Shown: piece after piece, positions 24,642 to 33,319 of the stretch
Layout of the letters: each line of letters begins with the position of its first letter
Numbering within the stretch: position 1 is the stretch's first letter
NCBI RefSeq assembly: GCF_016654115.1
Contig: NZ_JAEQAZ010000044.1
Location: 1 to 64,000 of the forward strand
Length of the DNA: 64,000 nt
Source: Streptomyces sp. MBT53
GTDB lineage: Bacteria; Actinomycetota; Actinomycetes; Streptomycetales; Streptomycetaceae
Reading direction: 5' to 3'
Translations under genes and position numbers: made by a program
The notes under the pieces: generated by a model
Told to the model about the DNA's origin: nothing
What the model saw: the letters and a program-made list of their open reading frames with translations, nothing else
Databases searched by the model: none

Positions 24642-25892
24642 GTGCCCATGCAACCGTGGTTCACCGACGCCAAGTTGGGGATCTTCGTCCACTGGGGGAT
24701 CTACGCCGTCGACGGCGTCCAGGAGTCCTGGTCGTTCTACGACGACATCGTGCCGCATGACCAGTACATGTCCCAGCTCAGCCGCTTCACCGGCGCGCAG
24801 TACGACCCGCGCGCCTGGGCCGACCTGTTCGCCCGCGCCGGCGCCAAGTACGCCGTTCTCACCAGCCGCCACCACGACGGAGTGGCCCTGTGGGACACCG
24901 AGTTCGGCGACCTCAACCTCGGCAAGGACTACATCACCGGCTACGCCGACGCGCTCCGCGAGCAGGGCCTCAAGGTCGGCCTGTACTACTCGCACTCCGA
25001 CTGGAACCACCCCGACTACGCCACCACCCGCAAACCGGGCCGCCCGCCGGAGCAGGAGGACAACCGGTACTCCGAGTGCTCGGCCGAGGACGAGGACCTC
25101 GCGGCCTGGGAACGGTTCATCGCCTACCGGGACGGCCAGATACGGGAGTTGGCCTCCCGCTACCGCCCCGACCTGATGTGGTTCGACGGCGAGTGGGACC
25201 GCAGCGAGGAGCAGTGGCGCATCAAGGAACTCGCCGCGCTGATCCGCTCGTACTCACCCCATGTCGTCTTCAACGCCCGCATGCTCAGCGAGGGCGACTA
25301 CGCGACACCGGAACAGGGCGCCCCCATCGAACCCCCGGACGGGCCCTGGGAGTTGTGCCTCACCATCAACGACTCGTGGGGCTATCAGCACCACGACGAC
25401 AACCACAAGTCGCTCAGCCAGCTGGTGCGTTACTTCACGGAGACGATCGGCGGGGGCGGCAACCTCCTCCTCGACGTCGGCCCGACGGAGGACGGCATCA
25501 TCCCGCAGCCGCAGGTCGAGCGCCTCGAAGGCCTGGGGGAGTGGATCCGCAAGCACTCCGACGCCGTGTACGGCACGGTCCGCGGCCTGCCGGCCGGGCA
25601 CCACTACGGGCCGAGCACCCTCTCCGCCGACGGCCGCACCCTCTACCTCACTCTCTTCGACGTCCCACGCGCCGAGATCGGCGTCCGGGGACTGGTCACC
25701 CCGGTCCGCCGGGTCACCGTCCTCGGCACCGGCACCGAACTCGCCCACCGCGTGATCGGCGGGCTGCACGAGGCGGTCGGCGTGCTGTGGATCGACCCGC
25801 CCGCCGAGGCCGACCTCGACCCGCACGCGACCGTGCTGGCCGTGGAACTGGACGGGGATCTGGAGCTGTACCGCGGTTCGGGCCGCTTCTGA
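24642..25892 (+). CDS. GH29 alpha-L-fucosidase
   Basis: 416 residues, cytoplasmic. GTG start supported by GGAG seven bases upstream. Family motifs: PWFTDAKLGIFVHWGIYAV at the N-terminus, VLTSRHHDGVALWDTEF, and the nucleophile Asp182 in LMWFDGEWDRSE. A small C-terminal beta-sandwich follows from about 320. It removes terminal alpha-L-fucose. With the beta-galactosidase and alpha-mannosidase genes nearby it suggests stepwise dismantling of a fucosylated complex glycan inside the cell. A 7-bp hairpin begins at its stop codon. Confidence 0.93.
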   Translation: MPMQPWFTDAKLGIFVHWGIYAVDGVQESWSFYDDIVPHDQYMSQLSRFTGAQYDPRAWADLFARAGAKYAVLTSRHHDGVALWDTEFGDLNLGKDYITGYADALREQGLKVGLYYSHSDWNHPDYATTRKPGRPPEQEDNRYSECSAEDEDLAAWERFIAYRDGQIRELASRYRPDLMWFDGEWDRSEEQWRIKELAALIRSYSPHVVFNARMLSEGDYATPEQGAPIEPPDGPWELCLTINDSWGYQHHDDNHKSLSQLVRYFTETIGGGGNLLLDVGPTEDGIIPQPQVERLEGLGEWIRKHSDAVYGTVRGLPAGHHYGPSTLSADGRTLYLTLFDVPRAEIGVRGLVTPVRRVTVLGTGTELAHRVIGGLHEAVGVLWIDPPAEADLDPHATVLAVELDGDLELYRGSGRF

Positions 25893-25908
25893 GACCCTCG
25901 CGGGTCTC
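25891..25908 (+). terminator. Hairpin terminator after the fucosidase
   Basis: GAGACCC / GGGTCTC with a TCGC tetraloop, starting within the stop codon of the fucosidase gene. A compact 7-bp stem and the end of the glycan operon make a terminator likely. Confidence 0.6.
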
Positions 25909-26069
25909 GGGGTGTGGACGAGTTCCCATCAAGAATTAAGGAAACGGTAAGCGGGCAGGTCAGCGGCTCTTTTCCGCCGATTCCGGCCCGTGCCGTTCGA
26001 CTCCGTGACACCTCGAGTTCGCCTGCCCCCTCTGGGATCCGGGGGGAACGGCGAGAGAAAGGTGTCAGC

Positions 26070-26954
26070 ATGCGAGACCCGCGGATGTCCGCGATCGGCA
26101 AGGGGCTGCGGCGGCGGGGGAGGCTGATGGCGCAGGCGGTCAGCCCGCCGCGCCGCCCCCTCGACGCGATGCCCGCGCCCCGGCCGGCCGCCGACGGCTA
26201 CACCGCGCCGCGCGCCCCGCGCCTGGTGGACTCGCCGGTGTTCGTGTTGTCGTCCGTGCGCTCCGGGTCCACGCTGCTGCGGGTGCTGATGAACAGTCAC
26301 AGCCGGATCCGCGCCCCGCACGAGATGCATCTGCGTACCCTGCACGTCCATCTGTCCCGTGAGTTCAGCGACGACGCCATGCGGGAACTCGCGCTCGACA
26401 AGGAGGAGTTGGAGCACGTCCTGTGGGACCGGGTGCTCCACCTCGAACTTGAGCGCAGCGGCAAGGACGTCATCGTCGACAAGACCCCGCCCAACACCCT
26501 CATCTGGCCGCGCCTGCATCGATGTTGGCCCAACGCCCGCTACATCCTGCTGCTGCGCCACCCGGGCGCGATCGTCGCCTCGCTCACGGCCCGCCGGGAC
26601 GACCCCGACCATGAGGCGATCCGCGCCGAAGTCCTGGGCTACGCCGAGAAGTTGGAGGAGGCCCGGCAGCATCTCGACGCCCATGTGATGACGTACGAGA
26701 ACCTCACCGCCGAACCGGAGAAGTCGACCCGCGGCCTGTGCGAGTACCTCGGTGTGCCCTGGGAGAGCGGGATGCTCGACTACGGCAGCAAGGACCACGG
26801 CGTCCACCGGCCGCAGCTCGGAGACTGGAGCAGCACCCTCAAGTCGGGCCGGGTCCAGCCCGCCCGCACCGCCGATCCGGCGGTCGAACTGCCGTACAGG
26901 CTAAGGGAGTTGGCGCGGGCGTGGGGGTACCCGGACGGGGCACCCCCACGCTGA
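26070..26954 (+). CDS. Sulfotransferase-family protein
   Basis: 294 residues from ATG 26070, preceded by GAAAGG. The PAPS-binding 5'-phosphosulfate loop FVLSSVRSGSTLLRVLMNSH is at about 58-77, and the 3'-phosphate region YILLLRHPGAIVASL at about 168-182. Such proteins transfer sulfate from PAPS to a hydroxyl or amine of a carbohydrate, peptide or small molecule. The first 50 residues are basic and Pro/Ala-rich. It stands alone between the glycan locus and the chitinase; the acceptor is unknown. Confidence 0.85.
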   Translation: MRDPRMSAIGKGLRRRGRLMAQAVSPPRRPLDAMPAPRPAADGYTAPRAPRLVDSPVFVLSSVRSGSTLLRVLMNSHSRIRAPHEMHLRTLHVHLSREFSDDAMRELALDKEELEHVLWDRVLHLELERSGKDVIVDKTPPNTLIWPRLHRCWPNARYILLLRHPGAIVASLTARRDDPDHEAIRAEVLGYAEKLEEARQHLDAHVMTYENLTAEPEKSTRGLCEYLGVPWESGMLDYGSKDHGVHRPQLGDWSSTLKSGRVQPARTADPAVELPYRLRELARAWGYPDGAPPR

Positions 26955-26957
26955 CGC

Positions 26958-28643
26958 TCAGCCGGTGAAGCCGGCCGTGATGGACGTGAACTGCCAGGTG
27001 CTCTGGTTGATGCCGGAGCAGTTGCTGACCACTCCGCCACCGGCGCACGGCCGGTCGCGGTTCACGGCCCAGTAGGCGAGCCGTGCGATGTGGTGCGAGT
27101 TGGACCAGTCGCGGATCTGGGTCCAGATGGTGGGCGTGGTGTTCTCCTGCTGGTCGCTGAGACCGTTCATGCCGGAGATGCCGATGTGCGAGTAGGCCGT
27201 CGCGTCGTCCCACCCGAAGGTGGACTTCAGCTTGGTCTTCAGGCCCTCGGCCGCGGCGACCGTGTTGCCGTACATGTCGGAGCCGCCGCCGAAGTCGAAC
27301 GGCATGATGGTGAAGACGTCGATGCCGGCGTTGAGCGACTGCGCCTGCTCGATCAGCCGGTTGCCGTAGTACGTCGGGCCGGTGGTCGAGGTGCCGAAGG
27401 TGACGATCGTCTTCAGGCCGGGGTTGTTGGCCTTGACGGTCTTCAGCGCGGTGAGGATCTTCGCCTGGACGGCCTCGTTCTCGAACTCGTCCGTGTTCTC
27501 GATGTCCATGTCGATGGCCTTGAGGCCGTAGGCGCTGATCACCTTCTGCAGCGCCCCGGCGAGCGCGCTCGCGGAGGAGCAGTTGGCGCCGAGCTTGCTG
27601 CCCTGCCAGCCGCCGAACGACGGCACGATGTCACCGCCGGCCGCGCGGATCTGGTTGATCGCCGTCTGGTCGACGCCACCGGTCAGCGCCCGGCTGCCGT
27701 CCCAGGCGGGGTTGCAGCCGCCGGAGTCCAGCACGAACGCCATCGTGAACCACTTGACGCCCGTCGCGGCCATCACCGTCGCCGGGTTCGGCGGGTCGCC
27801 CCACCCTTCGTACAGATAGGGCGCGGCCTGCTTGAAGCCGGTGCCGCCGCCGGTGCCCGCGTCCGTGGTGACGCTCACGGAGTTGGAGGCCGCGGAGGAG
27901 TTCCCGGCCGCGTCCCGCGCCTTCACGGTGAACGTGTAGGCGGTGCTGGACGAGAGCCCGCTGACCGTGGCGCTCGTACCGGAGACGCTGAGAACCTGGT
28001 TCGCGCCGCTGTAGATGTCGTACGCCGTGACACCCACGTTGTCGCTCGAGGCGCCCCACGACAGGGACACGCTGGAGGACGTCTTGCCCGTGGAGGTCAG
28101 TCCGGTCGGCGCGGTCGGCGCCTGGGTGTCGCCACCGCCACCGCCGCCGGGCCCGTCGAGGCTGATGTCGTCCGCGTAGTAGGTGCCCTGCGCGTACCAG
28201 CCGTGGACGTAGATGGTGGCGCTGGTCTGCGAGGCGCCGGTCGTGAACGACGTCGTCAACTGCGTGTACGCCGACGGGGACGAAGTCCACGTGGAGGAAC
28301 CGCCGTTGACACCGAGGTAGACATAACTGCCGCGCACCCAGCCGCTGAGCGAGTACGCCGTGTTCGGTTGCACGGCGACCGTCTGGGAGCACTGTGCGGT
28401 GTCGCTCGAACTCACCGCGCCCGCAAGGGCCTTGGAGCCGCCGTGCACCGGAGAGGAGACCACCGAGCCGAGGTTTCCGGTGCAGGACCAGGGGGACAGG
28501 GAACCCGACTCGAAGCCGGGGTTGGTCAGGACGTTGGCCGCCTGCGCGGTACCGGGCAGCGCGATGGCCCCGGCCATGGCCAGGGCTGCGGTGCCGAGCA
28601 GAGCGAGGAGGCGACGTCTGGAACGTCTGAGTGTGTCGCGCAC
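26958..28643 (-). CDS. Secreted GH18 chitinase with N-terminal carbohydrate-binding and fibronectin III domains
   Basis: 561 residues from GTG 28641-28643, chosen because CAGGGAGATCGC lies just upstream. Signal peptide (RRSRRRLLALLG, cleavage after AQA near 35), a carbohydrate-binding beta-sandwich (about 36-165), a fibronectin III domain (about 173-262) and the GH18 barrel (about 268-561). The catalytic motif appears as GLKAIDMDIENTDEF (DxDxE). This modular order is common in Streptomyces chitinases. Monocistronic, with DasR-like boxes at its promoter, so control by N-acetylglucosamine status is likely. The stop is 3 bp from that of the convergent sulfotransferase gene. Confidence 0.93.
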   Translation of the reverse strand: MRDTLRRSRRRLLALLGTAALAMAGAIALPGTAQAANVLTNPGFESGSLSPWSCTGNLGSVVSSPVHGGSKALAGAVSSSDTAQCSQTVAVQPNTAYSLSGWVRGSYVYLGVNGGSSTWTSSPSAYTQLTTSFTTGASQTSATIYVHGWYAQGTYYADDISLDGPGGGGGGDTQAPTAPTGLTSTGKTSSSVSLSWGASSDNVGVTAYDIYSGANQVLSVSGTSATVSGLSSSTAYTFTVKARDAAGNSSAASNSVSVTTDAGTGGGTGFKQAAPYLYEGWGDPPNPATVMAATGVKWFTMAFVLDSGGCNPAWDGSRALTGGVDQTAINQIRAAGGDIVPSFGGWQGSKLGANCSSASALAGALQKVISAYGLKAIDMDIENTDEFENEAVQAKILTALKTVKANNPGLKTIVTFGTSTTGPTYYGNRLIEQAQSLNAGIDVFTIMPFDFGGGSDMYGNTVAAAEGLKTKLKSTFGWDDATAYSHIGISGMNGLSDQQENTTPTIWTQIRDWSNSHHIARLAYWAVNRDRPCAGGGVVSNCSGINQSTWQFTSITAGFTG

Positions 28644-28700
28644 GCGATCTCCCTGAAGGAATGGGGGTGTTCGGGAGTGCTGGAAGGTGCGCAACCAAGT

Positions 28701-28753
28701 TGGTATGGACCAATCGCGGTGTCAAGATGCTGCCCCATGATTGGTCCATACCG
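28701..28753 (-). promoter_or_regulatory. Chitinase promoter with two DasR-like boxes
   Basis: TGGTATGGACCA at 28701-28712 and TGGTCCATACCG at 28742-28753 resemble the DasR consensus core TGGTCTAGACCA (10 and 9 of 12). The leftward -35 hexamer TTGACA is at 28720-28725, between the boxes. The near box lies in the -35/-10 spacer, where a bound repressor would block transcription. DasR control of chitinase genes is established in Streptomyces; its action here is inferred. Confidence 0.6.
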
Positions 28754-28797
28754 GTATGAAGTTGTGGTGCGGAGGGGGAAAGGGGGGACCCGGGAGG

Positions 28798-29946
28798 CTA
28801 GGCGCGGGCCGCCGCGCGGCTGCCCAACTCCGTTGTGCGGGTGCTCTCCGGCTCCGCCTCGGTCTGTGCCGGCACCGTCGGGAGCAGCGGCTCCGACTCC
28901 TCCGCGCGCTGGTGCGGGAGCGACACGGGACGCAGCTGACGGGGGCCCGAGACCACCGCGTAGTCCGCGCCCAGGAACGGCGGCTCCATCGTGCCCGGGT
29001 CTTCGCCGAGCGCCAACTGCACTGCCGCCCAAGGGGCGTTGACCCCGCACAGCGACAGCTGGTGCAGGCCGCCCGCGGGACGGGTGTTGACGTCCATCAG
29101 CACCGGCTTGTCGCCGAACATCCGGAACTGGATGTTGGACAGGTAGTGCAGCCCGAAGCCCTCCGCGATCCGGCGGGCCGGCTCCAGCCACTGCTCGTGC
29201 AGGGTGAAACCGCGCCGGCGGCCGTTCTTCGTGCGGCCCACCGCGAGCCGGACCAGGTTGTCGGGACCGGTCAGGCAGTCCACCGACACCTCCGGCTCCT
29301 CCAGACGCGGCATGACCAGCCAGTCGACCTGCTCGTCGGCCTGCTCCAGCGCCTCGACGACCGTGTCGAGCGGGACGTAGGGGCTCGGGAATCCGTTGAG
29401 GTGCATGAGCGAGAAGGGGGCGCGCGTGACCACGCGGAAGCCCACCCCGCCCGCACCGGACGCCGGCTTGAAGCACGCCTTGTGCCCGGCGGCCTCCAAC
29501 TCCTCGACGGCCGCGACGAGTTCGGGCGCCGTACGGACCCGCCACCACGGCGGCACGGGCACGCCGATCGCCTGGACCGCCTCGTACGCGATCACCTTGT
29601 CGTGGAAGACGGCGACGGCCTCGGGGGTCGGCGCCAGCAGTGCCGTGCCCACCGCCTCGAAGTCCGCGCGGTGCGCGACGATCTCCGACTGGTGCAGCCG
29701 GGGCACGAACACGTCGATGCCGCGGCGGGCGCACTGGTCGAGCGCGTACTCGACGTATCCGGCCGGGGACAGACCCTCGGGCTCCAGGTCGGCGGTGTCG
29801 GCCGCGGCCAGTACGGGGGAGTCCGCGTCGCCGTGCGTGGCATGGATCTCGACGGCCCGATCGCTGGGATTTCTCCGCAGCTGATCCATGAAGAACACGT
29901 TCTCCGCGTACGTGCGGTTGAGCCAGACGCGTACGCGAGAGACCAT
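28798..29946 (-). CDS. ATP-grasp domain protein
   Basis: 382 residues from ATG 29944-29946, preceded by AAAGGACGG. ATP-grasp ligase features: a central lysine-containing strand HKACFKPASGAGGVGFRVV at about 160-178, the EVSVDCLTGPDNL segment, and the metal-binding VLMDVNTRPAGGLHQL with Asp and Asn. Enzymes of this fold join a carboxylate to an amine, thiol or hydroxyl via an acyl phosphate. The last 40 residues are low-complexity. It is divergent from the metallophosphoesterase/PPTase pair. No carrier or peptide substrate gene is visible nearby, so the product cannot be named. Confidence 0.8.
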   Translation of the reverse strand: MVSRVRVWLNRTYAENVFFMDQLRRNPSDRAVEIHATHGDADSPVLAAADTADLEPEGLSPAGYVEYALDQCARRGIDVFVPRLHQSEIVAHRADFEAVGTALLAPTPEAVAVFHDKVIAYEAVQAIGVPVPPWWRVRTAPELVAAVEELEAAGHKACFKPASGAGGVGFRVVTRAPFSLMHLNGFPSPYVPLDTVVEALEQADEQVDWLVMPRLEEPEVSVDCLTGPDNLVRLAVGRTKNGRRRGFTLHEQWLEPARRIAEGFGLHYLSNIQFRMFGDKPVLMDVNTRPAGGLHQLSLCGVNAPWAAVQLALGEDPGTMEPPFLGADYAVVSGPRQLRPVSLPHQRAEESEPLLPTVPAQTEAEPESTRTTELGSRAAARA

Positions 29947-30231
29947 GCAGGGCCGTCCTTTCGGGTTCGCGGGCACGGCGGAGCGAGGCCGTGCCCGGCC
30001 AGGGTGGTTGGAGGGACACCAAACCGCCCTCGGCGAAGAGGCGTTCGTGGCGGTGGTGTTGGGGCGATCATACGGCTTTCAAGGGGTGCCGCGTGCAACG
30101 CCCGTGTTACGGATTTCCCGATCCTGCCCACCCGGCGCGTGAACTCCCGCCGTCGGCCCGCGCTGACCGGCCCGTTCGGCCCCCGGCGCCCCCGCCCGCC
30201 GTCTTGTCGCGGCACGGCGGGATGTGATCTC

Positions 30232-31179
30232 GTGACCTCATTCGTGCGCGCGGAGGCGGAGGGGGCGAGGGTGGAGTCGACGGCCGACGGTGCCGGACAG
30301 CTGCTGGCCATCAGCGACCTGCACATCGGGTACGCCGAGAACCGCGCCCTCGTCCAGAACATGCGGCCCGGCACGGACGAGGACTGGCTGATCGTGGCCG
30401 GCGACATCGCCGAGACCGTGGCCGACATCCGCTGGGTCCTCGAACTCCTCGCCGGCCGCTTCCGCAAGGTCCTGTGGTCCCCCGGCAACCACGAACTGTG
30501 GACCCACCCCAAGGACCCCGTCACCCTGCGCGGAGTCGCCCGCTACGAACACCTCGTCGCCCTGTGCCGGGAACTCGGCGTCCTCACCCCCGAGGACCCC
30601 TACCCGGTCTGGGACGGCCCCGGCGGCCCGGCCGTCGTGGCCCCGCTCTTCCTCCTCTACGACTACTCGTTCCTCCCGCCCGGCTGCGCCACCAAGGACG
30701 AGGGACTGACGTACGCGCACGGCACCGGCATCGTCTGCAACGACGAGTTCCTGCTACACCCCGACCCCTACCCCAGCCGCGAGGCCTGGTGCCGGGCCCG
30801 CGTCGCCGAGACCGAACGCAGGCTCACCGAGATCCCCGACACCCTGCCCACGGTCCTGATCAACCACTACCCCCTGGACCGGCACCCCACCGAGGTCCTG
30901 TGGTACCCCGAGTTCGCCATGTGGTGCGGCACCACCCTGACCGCCGACTGGCACCGCAGATTCCGCGTGGACACCATGGTCTACGGCCATCTCCACATCC
31001 CGCGGACCACCCACCACGAGGGGGTCCGCTTCGAAGAGGTGTCCGTGGGATACCCCCGCGAGTGGCAGAAGCGCCCGGAACCTCCGGGACGACTGCGCCG
31101 CATCCTGCCGATGGAGGTCGGAGCCGGTGATCGAGGAGCTGCTCCCGGAGTCCGTGGTGACCGTGGAGACACACGGTGA
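30232..31179 (+). CDS. Calcineurin-like metallophosphoesterase
   Basis: 315 residues from GTG 30232 (a moderate GGGAT lies upstream; the start is the least certain part). Motifs in order: ISDLHIGY, VAGDIAETV, SPGNHELW, LINHYPLD and VYGHLHI, a complete dinuclear metal site. No signal peptide, so cytoplasmic. Its last 53 bases overlap the phosphopantetheinyl transferase gene in another frame, implying tight coupling. A role in hydrolysing a CoA-related phosphoester or 3',5'-ADP, the by-product of the transferase, is conceivable but unproven. Confidence 0.87.
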   Translation: MTSFVRAEAEGARVESTADGAGQLLAISDLHIGYAENRALVQNMRPGTDEDWLIVAGDIAETVADIRWVLELLAGRFRKVLWSPGNHELWTHPKDPVTLRGVARYEHLVALCRELGVLTPEDPYPVWDGPGGPAVVAPLFLLYDYSFLPPGCATKDEGLTYAHGTGIVCNDEFLLHPDPYPSREAWCRARVAETERRLTEIPDTLPTVLINHYPLDRHPTEVLWYPEFAMWCGTTLTADWHRRFRVDTMVYGHLHIPRTTHHEGVRFEEVSVGYPREWQKRPEPPGRLRRILPMEVGAGDRGAAPGVRGDRGDTR

Positions 31180-31807
31180 CGAGGGGTTCCAGGACGCCCC
31201 GCTGTACCCCGAGGAAGCGGCCCGGGTGGCCCGCGCGGTGCCCAAGCGGCGGCGCGAGTTCACCGCCGTACGGGCCTGCGCCCGGCGCGCCATGGAGAAG
31301 CTCGGCGTGCCCCCGCAGCCGATCCTGCCCGGTGCCCACGGCGCGCCGACCTGGCCCGCCGGACTCATCGGCAGCATGACCCACTGCGACGGCTACTGCG
31401 CCGCCGCGCTGGCCCGCGCCACCGACCTCGCCTCGCTCGGCATCGACGCCGAACCCCACGCCCCGCTCCCCGGCGGCGTCCTCCCCTCCGTTTCCCTGCC
31501 CGCCGAACAGGAACGCCTGGCCCGGCTCGCGGCCCGGCTGCCGGCCGTGCACTGGGACCGGCTCCTGTTCAGCGCCAAGGAGTCCGTCTACAAGGCCTGG
31601 TTCCCCCTCACCGGGAAGTGGCTGGACTTCTCGGAGGCCGACATCGAACTCTTCGCGGACCCCGGCGCCGAAGCGCGCGGCGGCCTGCGCGCCCGTCTCC
31701 TCGTCCCCGGCCCGGTGGTCGGCGGCGAGCGCCTCGACACCTTCGAGGGCCGCTGGACCGTACGCCGGGGACTGGTCGCCACCGCGATCACGGTCCCGCA
31801 TCCGTAA
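31127..31807 (+). CDS. 4'-phosphopantetheinyl transferase (Sfp/EntD type)
   Basis: 226 residues. Transfers the phosphopantetheine arm of CoA to a serine of acyl or peptidyl carrier proteins. Diagnostic motifs are GSMTHCDGYCAAAL, the Mg2+-binding LGIDAEP at about 105 and FSAKESVYKAWFPLTGKWLDF at about 148-168. GTG start inside the metallophosphoesterase gene with GGAGG upstream. No carrier-protein or synthase genes lie in the window, so it probably serves clusters elsewhere in the genome. Confidence 0.92.
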   Translation: MIEELLPESVVTVETHGDEGFQDAPLYPEEAARVARAVPKRRREFTAVRACARRAMEKLGVPPQPILPGAHGAPTWPAGLIGSMTHCDGYCAAALARATDLASLGIDAEPHAPLPGGVLPSVSLPAEQERLARLAARLPAVHWDRLLFSAKESVYKAWFPLTGKWLDFSEADIELFADPGAEARGGLRARLLVPGPVVGGERLDTFEGRWTVRRGLVATAITVPHP

Positions 31808-31814
31808 CCCCTCG

Positions 31815-32042
31815 TCAGCCTTCCGGGCACCAGCTCCCCAGCAACCCGAAGAACGCCTCCTCGTTGCCCGCGAGTCCGGCGTCCCTCAGGGCCTGGTCCG
31901 CCTCGGCCAGCACCGAGGGTGGGACCAGGACCGGTCGTGGGTCGCCCGGGGGGCCGTCGAAGGCGGCTCTGACCGTGTGCAGCAGCCGTAGATAGGCCTG
32001 GACGGCGGCGCGCTCGCGGTCGGTCATCACTGCGGTCTGCAT
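31815..32042 (-). CDS. Small hypothetical protein, 75 residues
   Basis: Starts at ATG 32040-32042 behind a good GGGGAGAGCC ribosome-binding site. Predicted mostly helical (TDRERAAVQAYLRLLHTVRA; LAEADQALRDAGL) and ends in GNEEAFFGLLGSWCPEG. No signal peptide or known domain recognised. Codon usage fits the genome, so I believe it is real. It is convergent with the PPTase gene (7 bp apart) and divergent from the alpha/beta hydrolase. Confidence 0.6.
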   Translation of the reverse strand: MQTAVMTDRERAAVQAYLRLLHTVRAAFDGPPGDPRPVLVPPSVLAEADQALRDAGLAGNEEAFFGLLGSWCPEG

Positions 32043-32260
32043 AGGACGGCTCTCCCCTGATCGGCGTCGTGCGCCCCCGCACGGCGGTGGCACGACTCCA
32101 GCTTGCCGCCTGCCACTGACAATCCCGTTTCCCCCGGCCCCGGTTCGCCCGCTTAGCGGAGGCGAAACGTCCCCGAAATCCCCCGTGGAACAGCGGCCCT
32201 ACGCTGGGAGGAAGGGCTTTCGGCCGTCCGCGGACGGCCAGGTGAACGGGAGGTGGGTGG

Positions 32261-33286
32261 GTGGAGGACGTCCCGGCACGGCGCCCGGCGCGCGCCGCAC
32301 GGCTGCGCCCGGTGGGCGACGCGGAACTCACGCTCCAGTACCGCGTCGTGCACGGATACCGCCGTGCCTTCCGCATGGCCGGCTCGGGCCCGGCGCTCGT
32401 CCTCATCCACGGCATCGGCGACTCCTCGGCCACCTGGGCCGAGCTGATCCCGCACCTCGCCCGCACCCACACGGTGATCGCCCCCGACCTCCTCGGCCAC
32501 GGCGCCTCCGACAAACCACGGGCCGACTACTCGGTCGCCGCCTACGCGAACGGCGTGCGCGACCTGCTCACCACCCTCGGCATCGAGTCCGCGACCCTGC
32601 TCGGGCACTCGCTGGGCGGGGGAGTGGCGATGCAGTTCGCCTACCAGTTCCCCGAACGCACCGAACGGCTCATCCTGGTCAGCGCGGGCGGCGTGGGCCG
32701 CGAGGTCAACCCCGTGCTACGGCTCGTCACTCTCCCGGGTTCCCATCTCGCCCTCTCCGCACTGCGGTTGCCTGGCATGCGCCTCCAAGTCGGCCTCGCC
32801 GTGGGCCTGATGAGACTCCTCGACACCGACCTCGGCCAGGACGCCCCCGAACTCCTCACCCTCGTCGACGCGTTGCCCGACGAGACCGCCCGCAACGCCT
32901 TCATCCGCACCCTGCGCGCGGTCGTCGACTGGCGCGGCCAGGTGGTGACCATGCTCGACCGCTGCTATCTGACCGAGGGCATGCCGACCATGCTGCTGTG
33001 GGGCGACCGCGACAGCGTGGTGCCGGTACGGCACGCCCACGGCGCCCACGAGGCCATGCCGGGCAGCCGGCTGGAGATCTTCGAGGGGGCGGGGCACTTC
33101 CCGTTCCACACCGACCCGGCCCGATTCCTGGCCCTGGTCGCGGAGTTCACCGGCACCACCACCCCGGCCCACTGGAGCCGCGAGCACTGGCGTGACCTCC
33201 TGTGCGAGGGCCGGCCCGGTGTCACGGCCCAGGGCGACGCTACGGAACGGGACCTGCGGGAGGCGAGCGAACGCAGCGCCACCTGA
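32261..33286 (+). CDS. Alpha/beta-hydrolase
   Basis: 341 residues, GTG start with GGGAGGTGGG upstream. The catalytic triad is complete: Ser117 in LLGHSLGGG, Asp251 in LWGDRDSVVP and His279 in GAGHFPF. The oxyanion strand LVLIHGIGDSSATW is near 46-59. A cap region of about 80 residues sits between strands 6 and 7. No signal peptide. The family includes esterases, lipases, epoxide hydrolases and dehalogenases; this sequence alone does not separate them. Confidence 0.9.
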   Translation: MEDVPARRPARAARLRPVGDAELTLQYRVVHGYRRAFRMAGSGPALVLIHGIGDSSATWAELIPHLARTHTVIAPDLLGHGASDKPRADYSVAAYANGVRDLLTTLGIESATLLGHSLGGGVAMQFAYQFPERTERLILVSAGGVGREVNPVLRLVTLPGSHLALSALRLPGMRLQVGLAVGLMRLLDTDLGQDAPELLTLVDALPDETARNAFIRTLRAVVDWRGQVVTMLDRCYLTEGMPTMLLWGDRDSVVPVRHAHGAHEAMPGSRLEIFEGAGHFPFHTDPARFLALVAEFTGTTTPAHWSREHWRDLLCEGRPGVTAQGDATERDLREASERSAT

Positions 33287-33319
33287 CGAGACGTCAATTC
33301 CCTTTCCCGCGGCCCCGGA

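Noticed and set aside
26070..28643. Sulfotransferase and chitinase as part of a secondary-metabolite cluster with the ATP-grasp and PPTase genes
   Set aside because: No synthase, carrier protein, tailoring or resistance genes lie between or beside them, and the strands and promoters are independent.
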